Shown here: piece after piece, positions 23,437-34,974 of the stretch | How the letters are laid out: every line of letters starts with the position of its first letter | Position numbering within the stretch: the first letter of the stretch is position 1 | Source of the DNA: Annona cherimola | Taxonomy: Eukaryota > Streptophyta > Magnoliopsida > Magnoliales > Annonaceae | Assembly (NCBI GenBank): GCA_030490835.1 | Contig: CM059971.1 | Span: forward strand, 102,986,095-103,050,094 | Length of the DNA: 64,000 nucleotides | Reading direction: 5' to 3' | The notes under the pieces: generated by a model | Database searches by the model: none | Seen by the model: only the letters and a program-made list of their open reading frames with translations | What the model was told of the DNA's origin: nothing | Position numbers and translations under genes: made by a program

Positions 23437-25770
23437 TCTCTCCAAAAATGAATGTTTTATTTTTCTAAAATATATATGTGTCCCGTAAGTGTCCAAAAAT
23501 GAATATTTTGTTTTTCTAAAATATATATATGTCCCGCGGGCCTCCAAAAATGAATATTTTATTTTCTAAAAATATGTGTCCCACAGGCCTCAAAAAATGA
23601 ATATTTTATTTTTTAAAAATATATATGTGTCCGGTGGGCCTCCAAAAATGAATGTTTTGTTTTTTTAAATATATGTATGTGTCCCGCGGGCCTCTAAAAA
23701 TGAATATTTTATTTTTCTAAAACATATACATGGCCCGCGGGCGTCCAAAAATGAATATTTTATTTTCTAAAAATATATATGTGTCCCGCGGGTGTCCAAA
23801 AATGAATATTTTATTTTCTAAAATATATATGTCCCGCGGGCCTCCAAAAATGAATGTTTTATTTTTCTAAAATATATACATGTCCCGCGGGCCTCCAAAA
23901 TGAACATTTTGTTTTTCTAAAATATATATGTTTCCCGCGGGCGTCCAAAAAATGAATATTTTATTTTCTAAAATATATACATGTCCCGCGGGCCTCCAAA
24001 AATGAATATTTTGTTTTCTAAAATATATATATGTGTCCTGCGGGTCTCCAAAAATGAATGTTTTGTTTTTCTGAAATATATATGTGTCCCGCGGGTGTCC
24101 AAAAATGAATATTTTATTTTCTGAAATATATATGTGTCCCGCGGGCCTAACAAAAATGAATATTTTATTTTCTAAAAATATATACATGTCCCGCGGGCCT
24201 CCAAAAATGAATATTTTGCTTTCTAAAATATATATGTGTCCCGCGAGTGTCCAAAAATGAATATTTTGTTTTCTAAAATATATATATTGTGTGTCCCGCG
24301 GACCTCCAAAAATGAATATTTTGTTTTCTAAAAATATGTGTTCCGCGGGCGTCCAAAAATGAATTTTTTGTTTTCTAAAAATATATATGTGTCCCGCGGG
24401 CGTCCAAAAATGAGTATTTTATTTTCTAAAACATATATATGTGTCCCGCGGGCCACCAAAAATGAATGTTTTATTTTTTCTAAAATATATACATGTCCCG
24501 CGGGCCTCCAAAATGAACATTTTGTTTATCTAAAATATATATGTGTCCCATGGGCGTCCAAAAAATGAATATTTATTTTTTAAAATATAAACATGTCCCG
24601 CAGGCCTTCAAAAATGAATATTTTGTTTACTAAAATATATATATGTGTCCCGCGGGCGTCCAAAAATGAATATTTTATTTTTCTAAAATATATGTGTCCC
24701 GTGGGTGTCCAAAAATGAATATTTTATTTTCTAAAATATATATATGTGTCCTGCGTGCCTCCAAAAATGAATATTTTATTTTCTAAAATATATATTTGTG
24801 TCCCACGGGCGTCCAAAAATGAATATTTTATTTTCTAAAAATATATGTGTCCCGCGGGCTTCCAAAAATGAATATTTCGTTTTCTAAAATACATATGTGT
24901 CCCGCGGGCGTCCAAAAATAAATATTTTGTTTTCTAAAATATATATATGTGTCCCGCGGGCCTCCAAAAATGAATATTTTATTTTCTAAAAATATATATG
25001 TGTCCCGCGGGTGTCCAAAAATGAATCTTTTATTTTCTAAAATATGTATGCGTCCTTCGGGCATCCAAAAAATGAATATTTTGTTTTCTAAAAATATATA
25101 TGTGTCCCGCGGGCGTCCAAAAATGAATATTTTGTTTTCTAAAATATGTATGCGTCCTTCGGGCATCCAAAAAATGAATATTTTATTTTTTAAAATATAT
25201 ATATGTGTCCCGCGGGCCTCCAAAAATGAATATTTTATTTTCTAAAAATATATATGTGTCCCGCGGGCCTCCAAAAATGAATATTTTATTTTCTAAAATA
25301 TATATTTGTCCCGCGGGCCTCCAAAAATGAATGTTTTATTTTTCTAAAATATATACATGTCCCGCGGGCGTCCAAAATGAATATTTTATTTTTCTAAAAT
25401 ATATTTGTGTCCCGCGGGCGTCCAAAAAATGAATATTTTGTTTTCTAAAATATATACATGTCCCGCGGGCTTCCAAAAATGAATATTTTGTTTCTAAAAT
25501 ATATATATGTGTCCCACGGGCCTTGAAAAATGAATGTTTTGTTTTTCTAAAATATATGTGTCCCGCATGTGTCCAAAAATGAATATTTTTTTTTCTAAAA
25601 ATATATACATGTCCCGCGAGCCTCCAAAAATGAATATTTTGTTTTCTAAAAATATATGTGTCCCGCGGGCTTCCAAAAATGAATATTTTATTTTCTAAAA
25701 ATATATACATGTCCCACGGGCCTCAAAAAATGAATATTTTGTTTTCTAAAATATATCTATTTTCTAAAAA
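23437..25770. repeat. Minisatellite, about 40 copies of a roughly 55-bp unit
   Basis: The unit is TCCAAAAATGAATATTTT, then RTTTTCTAAAATATATA, then TGTGTCCCGCGGGC. Most units carry the palindrome CCCGCGGG in an otherwise AT-rich context; variants have changes such as GCGGGTG or CTTCGGGC. Copy number is my estimate from length. Several long frames of repeated tyrosine/isoleucine/phenylalanine-rich peptides are products of the repeat, not genes. The array ends in degenerate T/A-rich sequence near 25770. Confidence 0.92.
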
Positions 25771-26379
25771 TATTTTGTTTTGTATAGAAAATTTACAGGA
25801 GATATAACACAAGGGTACATTTTTAGCGGTGTTATATAACATAAAATTTTCTATAAATTTTTTATTCAACGTAAATTTTAATTAAATTATTTGTCCACAT
25901 TGAGTTCATTTGGAGTAAAAAAATTTGTATTTCTTGTTTAATTTAATTAATAATGGTAACAAAAAATTACAATTATTATATTTTTGTAATATAAACTGTA
26001 ATAATATTATTATATAATTTTAATAAATTTTATTATAAAATTCTGTTAAATGTAGTTATTTACTAAATTGATTATTTAACCAATCCCAAAAAGAAACATA
26101 TATTTATATATTAAATATAAATTACTGTTATATATAATTTATTACAATTTTAGTTTTATAGCGTCATATATAATAATTTTTACAATTTTATATATTTACG
26201 TAAATTTTGATTTTATTTAATTTAAATTAGTTAATATTTTTAATTATAAATTCATATATTTATTTAGTTTTAAAATTATTTAAAGGTTTGCATAGTTATG
26301 AAATGAATTATTAATTATATATCTTTTGCAAAATACACAAATTAGGTAAAATATTTATAAAATATCATAAATTAGATGT
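25771..26379. other. AT-rich spacer between two tandem arrays
   Basis: Nothing beyond low-complexity AT-rich DNA is seen. Confidence 0.5.
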
Positions 26380-27515
26380 GGTTAGATGTGGTTAGATGCA
26401 GTTAGATGCGATTAGATGTTGTTAGATGCGGTTAGATGATGTTAGACGCTGTTAGATTAAGGTGGATTTCATTAAATTATATTATCTGGGTTTTAAATTC
26501 CGTAATTAAGGTGTAAATGACGTTATAAGGAGCCTAGGATCATATTACAGGTGTTAAATTAGGATTAACTTATTAATTTCAAAAATTAGATTCGGTTAGA
26601 TGCGGTTAGATGCAGGTAGATGCGGTTAGATGTCATTAGATGCGATTAGACGCTGTTAGATTATGGTGATTTCATTAAATCATATTATATGAGTTTCAAA
26701 TTCCGTAATTAAGGTCTAAATGACGTTATAAGGGGCCTAGGATCATATTACAGGTGTTAAATTAGGATTAACTTATTAATTTCAAAAATTAGATGCGGTT
26801 AGATGCTGTTAGATGCAGTTAGATGCCGTTAGATGCGATTAGACGCTGTTAAATTATGGTGATTTCATTAAATCATATTATATGGGTTTCAAATTCCATA
26901 ATTAAGATGTAAATGACGTTATAAGGGGCCTAGGATCATATTACAGGTGTTAAATTAGGATTAACTTATTAATTTCAAAAATTAGATGTGGTTAGATGCT
27001 GTTAGATGCTGTTAGATTCCGTTAGATGCTGTTAGATGCCGTTAGATGCGATTAGACGCTGTTAAATTATGGTGATTTCATTAAATCATATTATATGGGT
27101 TTCAAATTCCGTAATTAAGGTCTAAATGACGTTAAAAGGGGCCTAAGATCATATTACAGGTGTTAAATTAGGATTAACTTATTAATTTCAAAAATTAGAT
27201 GCGGTTAGATGCTGTTAGATGCGGTTAGATACTGTTAGATGTCGTTAGATGCTGTTAGATGTTGTTAGATGCGATTAGACGTTGTTAGATTATGGTGATT
27301 TCATTAAATCATATTATATGAGTTTCAAATTCCGTAATTAAGGTGTAAATGACGTTATAAGGGGCCTAGGATCATATTACAGGTGTTAAATTAGGATTAA
27401 CTTATTAATTTCAAAAATTAGGTGCGGTTAGATGCTGTTAGATCTGATTAGATGCGGTTAGATGCTGTTAGATGTCGTTAGATGCTGTTAGATGCCGTTA
27501 GATCAGATTATATTC
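26380..27515. repeat. Higher-order tandem array: TTAGATGCGG blocks and a conserved spacer
   Basis: Six blocks of a 10-base repeat (consensus GTTAGATGCG/T) alternate with five copies of a roughly 140-base spacer, near 26454, 26655, 26842, 27060 and 27280. Each spacer contains TGGTGATTTCATTAAATCAT, then TTCAAATTCCGTAATTAAGG, then GGCCTAGGATCATATTACAG. The overall period is about 190-225 bases, varying with the number of 10-mers. No coding is seen. Confidence 0.9.
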
Positions 27516-28605
27516 AGAAAATAAAAAAATATTAATAAATTTTCAAAAATTCGAGAAAAATAAAAAAAGTTGTTATTTTTTAGAGTACCTTAATTACATT
27601 AACTTTAAATAATATAAAATAACTCTTAATAAAAATTATATTTTCCAACTTTACCAATTATAATGAAATTTTATTAAAAAATAATTTTTTGTACACAAAT
27701 ATTTTTAGAAATTGTCAAATAATGAAAAATTATGTCTACATGCATTTTAATACTTGATCTAGCAAATAAATGGAATAGATTGAGATTTTGTATATATATA
27801 ATACAAATATCAAAAAACCAAACATACTCACGTTTTTAAACAAATATACTCTCGCTGTAAAATTACCACAATGCCCAGCTTCTTTTTTTTTTCTCAAGGG
27901 AAGTGCTTCGCCTGGGTTGGGCCTCACTTATCAGATCTTATGAAAAATACATGACTAATGCTTAAACAGATGTCCTCGTCCCTCAAAAGTATCTGTAATT
28001 CAACATTATCAATATTCTTGGCATTTTTCCAAAATATAAATACCACGATTTGGGTTTTTGATTGTTTTAAACAGAAAGCTAATAAAGAATGTTAGTTTGA
28101 TCCACAAACAAAAAGAGAAGTTAAATGGGTAATATTCTCAACACATGAATTTTTTCATGGGACAAAATTTCTGTACGGTTAAACTACCTTTATTTTCTTG
28201 TAAGAAAATCAAAATGTACAGAATTTGCCTAAAAGAGTGAGAAAATCAACTGTTACATACATACATTGAGAGGCTTAATTACTTTGACGGCCACATGGTC
28301 AACATGACAAATAAGCTTAGCAGAGGAAATACTTTCCTAAATTTTCCAATACAAACAAAGGAAAAAAATCCAAAGTTAACTAATTTGTTGACGAATACAA
28401 CGCGAAAAATCTGATATGGTACAACCAAAAGTCTATACAAATTAGGCCAGTGAGGTTCCAAGACCTGCACAGGAATGTCGTCTGTCAGTCTGTCTCTGTC
28501 CTGAAAGAGAACATTTTTTTTTTTTTTTTTTTTTTGTATCTGAAGGGTGAAAGAGACCATCAATTGACAGAATACTAATGTACATCTTCAGCTGTTACAA
28601 TATAA
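27516..28605. other. Intergenic DNA and probable 3' UTR of the PPR gene
   Basis: No gene is recognised. The part next to 28606 should hold the 3' untranslated region of the minus-strand PPR gene. A T run at 28515-28535 sits between near-identical 12-base repeats (28503-28514 and 28549-28560), suggesting a small retroposed insertion. Confidence 0.4.
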
Positions 28606-30738
28606 TCAAACCAAGGTTGATTTCATATGGATGAACTTCTGTGCTTCATCAACACGCCCTGCATGAATAAGGAGGTCGATAATTGAAGAATAGTGCTTTT
28701 CAGTAGCCTTAACATTGTATCTTCCAGCCATTGAATGGAATATCTTCAGTGCTTTCTCAACAAATCTAGCCCTACTGCAAATGGATAAAACTACATCAAA
28801 AGTGAAATGGTTTGGTCTGAAGCCCTTTCGTTGCATTCTATCAAAAAGATCAAGTGCATCACTATATTGACCATTATGTCCATAGGATTCGATAATTGCT
28901 GTCCAAGTCATTGATCCCTTGACTGAAATCTCCTGGAAGACTAACTTTGATTTCTCTATTTCTCCACACTTCGCATACATACTAATGATAGCTGTCGAGA
29001 TGAAAGGAACTGATCCCAAATTCTTCTTCAAGATCTGACCATGTAACTCCTTCCCAAGCTTCAGAGCTAACAATTCACCACAAGCAACTAACGCTCTTCC
29101 CATGGCAACAGAATCCGGTCGGTGTTTTGAGAGCTGCATTGAACGAAACATGCCCAATGCATCACATGGACATCCATTCTTCAAATGCGAATCAATCATG
29201 GCTGTCCAAGCTATCACATTCTTCTTCTCCATGGAGTCGAATAACTTGCAAGAATACTCTAAGTTCCCGCACTTTGAGTACATAACCATCAATGAAGTGG
29301 AGATGGATATGTTAGGCAGAAACCTGTTCTTTACAGCATAACCATGCATTTCCTTTCCCTGTTTCAGAGCCTTCAGTTCCCCACACACAGGAACGACAGT
29401 GGCAACAGACACGACATCTGGTTTAAACCCTTCCTGTTGCATCCATACTATGGATCTCAGAGCCTGCTCAAGTTTACCATTAGAGGCATACCCGGACATG
29501 AGTGTAGTCCATGAAACCGCATTCCTTTCCATTGAAGCATAAAACACCCTCCTCCCTGAAGTCATGTCTCCACACTTGCAATACATATCAATTAACGAGG
29601 ACTGGATAAACAGCTGTTTTGCATAGTGCTTTGTCTTGATTACATATGCATGGACCTCACGACCCAAATTATATGCTGAGAGCTCCCCAATCGCTGGGAG
29701 AATTGTCGTCAGCAAAACTGAATTGGGCTTTATACCATCTTTCCTCATCCACCTCAGATATTCTAATGCCTCTTTCCACAGCCGATTATGTGTGAAACCC
29801 GCAATGATAGCCCCCCACGCGACCACATCCCTCTCTCCGTCAAGCATTTCATCGAAAATGTTCCATGCCAGCCTTACTTTGCCACACTTGAAATACATAT
29901 CCATCAGACTAGTCCTAAGCAAGACAGACCCAATGAACCCATTCTTGATCAACAGGGCATGGGCTTTGAACCCTTGCCAGAGAGCAGGTGCCCCAGCAAA
30001 GCTCTTGATCACGCAAGAGAATGTGTACTCATTTAAGTCCACCCCCAATTCCCTCATTCTTGTGTAGACAGCAAGCACGTCCCCGCGCTGGGCCGTTGTG
30101 CCATCAATCACACTGCCCCTAAGCAGTGCATTCCATGGGTAGACGTTCCTGTGTGGAGTTCCATCGAATACCCTTTTTGCATCCTCAAAGGACCCACAAG
30201 CGGTGTACATTTGGACAAGCTTCGTGCGGAGGAATTCGCTACCCTCGAGCCCATTGATGCGGATATGGACATGGATCTGCTTACCCTCGACCAACGATTT
30301 CTGTCGAATACAAGCAATGAGTAGGGAATAGAAGGTGGTTTGGTTGACAGGGATGCCTTCATTCTCCAAGTAGTCCAGGATGGTAAGGGCCTCCTTGAGG
30401 CGGCCTTGTCTGGCAAATTTCTGAATGTCTCTGTAAATAACATGTGGGTTTTTGCTGTGAAGGGGAAAGGATTGTGCGAAAGTGTTCTGCTCTTCGAATC
30501 TTTTGGTTTGCGGGTGGCGCGTGAGCGGCGGTCGTTGGTGGGTTCGGGCAGGAAGAGCAGATGGAGCTATTCTACTTCTACAGAGGGCGGGTGTAGAAAT
30601 CGATTGGTTGTAACAGTGGAATTTCGGAAAGGGCGAGGAGGGTTTTGGGGTTGGAGTTTTGGATGGTATGGAAGTTGGGTTGTAAAGAAAAGCGGCCCGT
30701 TCCATTTGGAAATGATGGGGCTGGAGATGGCACTTCAA
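28606..30738 (-). CDS. PLS-class pentatricopeptide repeat protein, likely plastid
   Basis: This intronless 710-residue frame resembles Arabidopsis At1g71460 along its length, including EALTILDYLENEGIPVNQTT, GKQIHVHIRINGLEG and MYTACGS. PPR proteins bind organellar RNA through helical repeats and act in editing, splicing or stabilisation; the RNA target here is unknown. The first 90 residues are rich in Ser, Pro, Thr and Arg with few acids, fitting an organelle transit peptide. Repeats start near residue 98 and run to the C-terminus, with the L and S variants of the PLS class (for example MYSKCG, MYAKCG, NVIAWTAMI). I see no E or DYW domain, as in the Arabidopsis relative. Met12 (codon at about 30705) is an alternative start. 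The gene looks intact. Confidence 0.93.
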   Translation of the reverse strand: MKCHLQPHHFQMERAAFLYNPTSIPSKTPTPKPSSPFPKFHCYNQSISTPALCRSRIAPSALPARTHQRPPLTRHPQTKRFEEQNTFAQSFPLHSKNPHVIYRDIQKFARQGRLKEALTILDYLENEGIPVNQTTFYSLLIACIRQKSLVEGKQIHVHIRINGLEGSEFLRTKLVQMYTACGSFEDAKRVFDGTPHRNVYPWNALLRGSVIDGTTAQRGDVLAVYTRMRELGVDLNEYTFSCVIKSFAGAPALWQGFKAHALLIKNGFIGSVLLRTSLMDMYFKCGKVRLAWNIFDEMLDGERDVVAWGAIIAGFTHNRLWKEALEYLRWMRKDGIKPNSVLLTTILPAIGELSAYNLGREVHAYVIKTKHYAKQLFIQSSLIDMYCKCGDMTSGRRVFYASMERNAVSWTTLMSGYASNGKLEQALRSIVWMQQEGFKPDVVSVATVVPVCGELKALKQGKEMHGYAVKNRFLPNISISTSLMVMYSKCGNLEYSCKLFDSMEKKNVIAWTAMIDSHLKNGCPCDALGMFRSMQLSKHRPDSVAMGRALVACGELLALKLGKELHGQILKKNLGSVPFISTAIISMYAKCGEIEKSKLVFQEISVKGSMTWTAIIESYGHNGQYSDALDLFDRMQRKGFRPNHFTFDVVLSICSRARFVEKALKIFHSMAGRYNVKATEKHYSSIIDLLIHAGRVDEAQKFIHMKSTLV

Positions 30739-31730
30739 AATATCAGCGGCTTCGCCGTCTCTATTTGAAGTAGATAAGAGACATTCTGGTTATAAGAGAA
30801 CGCAAAATTATACTGAGAACACGATCACTCCACTTGTCTGGCTGATTAGACAGTCGATTGATGATTTTGATTTTGATTTTTTTTTTTTCAGAAAATGGAA
30901 GTATCTCAAGGCCTCAAATGCTAAAGTTCTATCTTTTTTCTTTATATATACTTTTGAGGGTAAATCTCTCTTTTTTTGTGTACCGAAAGATAACATTAAA
31001 AAATTACAACCCAAAAAATTTCAAGGCTATGTAGTTCAGCCGTTATTCTCGTCCGATGAATGTATATTTCTCCGTACTATGCTAAATTCTTCAGTGCAGC
31101 CAAACAAATATGAACCGAATGAAGATGAAAATCTCTCTCCGTTGGATAAGGGTTTATTGGTAAGGATGCAAGGGCCTTGAAGGGGAGGAGGACACATGAA
31201 ATGAGCGGGCAATGATGTGTATTGAAAATAAAAAATTATTATGTTAGAAATCTGAAAAGTTGTCTTGAAAATAGGAAAACTCATCTTATACACATCTCAT
31301 TCAACAACTTGGAATATTTTATAACACTCACACACATCTCGTTCCACAACTTGGAATATTTTATAACACTTTTGAGAAAAAGAGGAAAAGGAAAATTTTA
31401 AAAACTTCTGAAAATTATAAGAATAAAATAATATTATAGAAATAAAGCAGAAATTAATAAAGTAGTGAGAATAAATAAAATACTTGTATAAAAATAATTA
31501 AAATACAAAGATAAGGTTAAAATGATTGTAGTGTACGGGAATGTATGTTTTCCTCCTCCTCTTTTTTCCTCTAACGTTACCAAACACACCTTACGCGACA
31601 TCTCCTCTTTTTTTCGCTAACATTATCAAATACACCTTACGTGACAAATGAGTGATTAGGTTCGGAAGTTGAGAGAGAAGAAAAGCAAAGACTAATGAGT
31701 AATGATTGAACCTTGCATAAAAATTAAGAT
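30739..31730. other. PPR gene upstream region
   Basis: This should contain the promoter and 5' UTR of the minus-strand PPR gene. No single motif is clear enough to call. A 41-base near-direct duplication containing CAACTTGGAATATTTTATAA lies at about 31298-31374, and 31400-31530 shows loose similarity to the MITE family at 9929. Confidence 0.35.
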
Positions 31731-32179
31731 TTAAGGTTATTCCCGAATATACCTATTATGTTTGATCTTAATTCCAAATATGTCTACTATGTTTTCAAAA
31801 TCCTAAATATACTTACTACATTTGCGTTAAATCCTAAAAATACATATTCCGTAAAAAATCGTCAATTAAATTTTTTTAAATACCGAAAATACCCCTATTG
31901 TAAAATAATAAATGATAAAATAAATAAAAAAATGAAATTAAGGTGCTTTAAATTTAGAATTTATGTGTAATCAGGGTATTAGTGAGTTATAACATTCAAT
32001 TTTTCTAATTATGTTCTAGGGGTATATTAATAATTTCACATATTCTATAATGACTTTAGCTCACCAAATCGGCATTTTTGGAATTAAATGCAAATACAAT
32101 GAGTATGTTTAGGATTTTGAAAATGTAATGAGTATATTTGGAATTAGCCTCAAAAGATATATTTGAAAATAACCCTAAA
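31731..32179. mobile_element. Foldback MITE, copy 1 of the AATATACC family
   Basis: The left arm has AAGGTTATT, AATATACCTATTATGTTTGA and AATTCCAAATATG; the right arm carries the inverted equivalents up to GAAAATAACCCTAAAA. Arms exceed 100 bases. A second copy with similar ends lies at 62081-62540. No protein is encoded. Long arms suggest a Mutator-type origin, unproven. Confidence 0.7.
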
Positions 32180-32463
32180 ATTTATTAGAGAATGTTGCTG
32201 CCGGATAAACGGTTTTAAGAAAAAAAGCTGTGAAGCAGTTACGATGAGCCATACAAGCGACTGCGCAGCTGCCACCTTGTTCTTACTTATTATTAGGTGG
32301 GAGCGCACGCTTGATCCGTTTCGCGCTTGCAATGCAATGCCTTATCTGATTTTTCATTCCAAGTAGTTAATTAGCAGGGACTACTTGAGTGTCGAACCCA
32401 AAGCTAACCGAATCGAATTCGAGTCTAAAAATTATATGTATAATTTTTATTGGACCATGATAC

Positions 32464-32769
32464 AGTGCACCGGGATGTAAAAATCTATTTTTTAAGTTTT
32501 TTCGAAATTTTTTATATAACTATTAATCTAGGTGTATCTAATACGTGTACAATTTTTTACTATTTTTGGATACTTTTAGATATTTATTTTTGATTTTTTA
32601 AAATCCGTAGCATTTTCAAAATTTATACTATTTTAAAAAATCTAAAAAATCTAAAAAAATCCAAAATTGGTAAAAATTGATACACATATTAAATACACTT
32701 GGATTAACAATCATATAAAAAAATTTCAAAAAAATTAAAAAATAAGTGAAATGCACCTGAGTGCACTAA
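32464..32769. mobile_element. Foldback MITE with AGTGCAC ends
   Basis: The left end AGTGCACCGGG and the right end, reverse-complemented as AGTGCACTCAGG, begin arms of about 110 bases sharing GAAATTTTTT(T)ATAT, then TGTATYTAATA and TTTACYATTTTTGG-type phrases. The centre is an A/T-rich loop. No ORF is seen. Confidence 0.65.
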
Positions 32770-32884
32770 AGCTAAGAACATTCAGTCCGTCCTAATTTTT
32801 TTTATTTAATGATCGGTTCTTATTCAGTAGCCAATCTAAATGCTCCTAAAAAAGTATAAATATTTTTTTGTAAGAAAGCCCAAT

Positions 32885-33280
32885 TATGCACATCATGATG
32901 TTTTTAGGCGAAAATATAACATTCATTTATTTTTACTATTAGTTACATATTTTTATTTTTCTTCATAAACTTATTTTTCTAAGTGTATTTAATTTATATA
33001 TCAAAAATTTTCATTTTACAACATTTGTACTTATTTATTTTTTAATTTTAAAAAATAAAGTTTTTAAGGAGTGAAAATGACTTAAATGCCCTTGAAATTG
33101 ATATTTTTTAAAAAATAAAAGTGTAGAAGTATTTTAAAATGATAAAAATTATTATGGAATACACTTAGAAAAATACTTTTGCGAAGAAAAATCAAGAAGA
33201 CATAACTAACTATAAAAATAAATAAATGTTGTATTTTAGCATAAAATATATCATGATTTATATAATCATTCTCCTTTTAT
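32885..33280. mobile_element. Foldback relic with CTAAGTGTATT arms
   Basis: The left arm contains AACATTCATTTATTTTTA and TTTTCTAAGTGTATTTAA; the right arm contains the inverted forms AATACACTTAGAAAAATA and TAAAAATAAATAAATGTTG. A half copy with the same phrases lies at about 55090-55240. Confidence 0.55.
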
Positions 33281-33420
33281 AAGCGCGTCTCTACTTAAAA
33301 CTTTTACTTCATTAAATTGATCCATATTCTAAATTTGTTTGTTATTATTTATTTATTTATTTTTTGATAGAATTTATTTATTTATTTGATTGTTGCACTT
33401 ATATTACATCTCAATTTATA

Positions 33421-33428
33421 TTACAATT
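33421..33428. repeat. Left 8-bp target duplication of the hAT-like element
   Basis: TTACAATT, repeated exactly at 34233-34240. Confidence 0.8.
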
Positions 33429-34232
33429 AGGGGTGCGACTCAGGTCGGGTTATACCGGGTTGGAGTGAATCCAAACTCTAAGCCAACCGGGTTTGAGTAA
33501 ACCCAAACTCAAACCCTAAGAATTTAATCCGGGTTCACATTGGTTTTGGTTTGGTTTTGGGTTAGAATTCGGGTTACCAATAAACTGTTTTTTTTTTCAA
33601 ATTTAATTGTAATCTAAAAGAAAATTATTGGAATATACATACCTGTGTTTATGAAGTCAAGCCTCACGCTGAATTCTGCAACATCTTTTCAAAGAATTTT
33701 GCAACATTATGCTGAATTCTACAATATTCTTTGAATGAACTCTGCAAGCAATTTCTCCTTTGATTTCCATTTGCATTTCTAAGGTCAAGTTCTTCCTCCT
33801 CGATTTACATCTTCAAAAATAATATGTATCAACTTAGACAAAAAAAATGCATGCAAATGTTAACAATGAAAAGATAATAATCATAAAAAATTATCCTATA
33901 AATTAAGTTACTTCAAGCATGCTTTGGTAATGGAGGAAGAGGTGATTTGTCTGAACTAGAGTTGGTAATGCTTGAAACATGTATATATATTAATATTATA
34001 AAAAAACATGTATAATTTATGAAAAAATTATATAAATTACACCAGGTTCGGACCGGGTCGGGTTTTGGTACCGGGTTGGTGCGAACTCAATTTTGATTTC
34101 GGGTTTCTACGGGTCGAGTTGAAAATGGGTATATTTTGAAAAAATCTTAAAAATAAAACTCATTTTTTTGGTTTTGGTACCGGGACAGGTCGGGCGAGTT
34201 CGGATCGACCCGGTACCAAGTTGCACCCCTGT
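33429..34232. mobile_element. Non-autonomous hAT-like element, 804 bp
   Basis: The 5' end is AGGGGTGCGACT and the 3' end TTGCACCCCTGT, giving a short terminal inverted repeat (AGGGGTGC). Perfect 8-bp direct repeats TTACAATT flank it at 33421-33428 and 34233-34240. Both subterminal regions are rich in GGGTCGGGTT/ACCGGG motifs, as hAT transposase-binding regions often are. An 8-bp duplication plus CAGGGGTG-type ends indicates hAT; the 5' terminal C is changed. No transposase ORF is present. Confidence 0.82.
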
Positions 34233-34240
34233 TTACAATT
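34233..34240. repeat. Right 8-bp target duplication of the hAT-like element
   Basis: TTACAATT, matching 33421-33428. Confidence 0.8.
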
Positions 34241-34275
34241 AAGCTTAAGCTTAAGAATCTCTACAATGTTCTAGG

Positions 34276-34525
34276 AGTTTGTTCAGATAAACATAAAACT
34301 TTTCAATCTAAACTTTTTAGTTTCTATAATTATCTTATTTTTAATATTTTTTTATATTTTTCTTTACAACTATCGTACTTTTCAATTATTTCTAAATAAC
34401 TATCCATACAATTAGTCAATTTATTTTAACTTTATTTTTAACTCTTTTTTATACTTCTATCATATCACGTTATTTGAGATTACTTTAAAAACTTTTAAGA
34501 TGAAAAATTTTACCCCAACTATCAA
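34276..34525. mobile_element. MITE relic, same family as 9929-10204, inverted
   Basis: The order AAAACTTTTCAATCTAAAC, then CTATAATTATC, TTTTCAATTATTTCTA, CAATTTATTTTAACTTTATT and ATCATATCACGTTATTTGAG follows the inverted family sequence. Ends are worn and no target duplication is visible. It lies about 40 bases beyond the hAT-like element. Confidence 0.55.
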
Positions 34526-34974
34526 GTGGAGAGGGGGAAGGGATTGACATATAAACTTTTATAACATATCGGCCGGTTGCAACAATATGTTTAAAAAGAA
34601 ATGGGTATAAAAATGATATAAATGTGCCACGCGAATGTTAATAAAAAAAAACGAGTATGGTAACATCCCATCAGGGAAAAAAAGAAGCCTTGTATGGTAA
34701 GGACGACGCTGCAAGCGAATGAATGAGCAATGGTGTTTGAACTTTGAACTGATCCATGAAATTCCGTGCTGGGACGCACCGCAAAGAAATAGTTTTTATG
34801 TTCTGCTAGACAAAAAGCTGTTTAGGAATCGAATCATCCTGTTATAGATCTTTTGAGTTGAATGTGGCTTGACCCAAATCTCCGATTCTCCCCTTCCAAA
34901 TTCCAAAATCCTTCCCTTCCTTCCCCCCCTCTCTCTCCTACCACAGCCCGAGGCCTTTTAAGAACTAGTCATCA

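Noticed and set aside
23867..25710. Long frames encoding repeated tyrosine/phenylalanine/isoleucine-rich peptides
   Set aside because: They arise from the 55-bp minisatellite being open in some frames; they shift frame with unit length and lack any gene context.
26380..27515. CRISPR-like appearance of regular repeats and spacers
   Set aside because: The roughly 140-base intervening segments are the conserved part and the short repeats run in blocks, the reverse of a CRISPR array; the DNA is from a plant nucleus.
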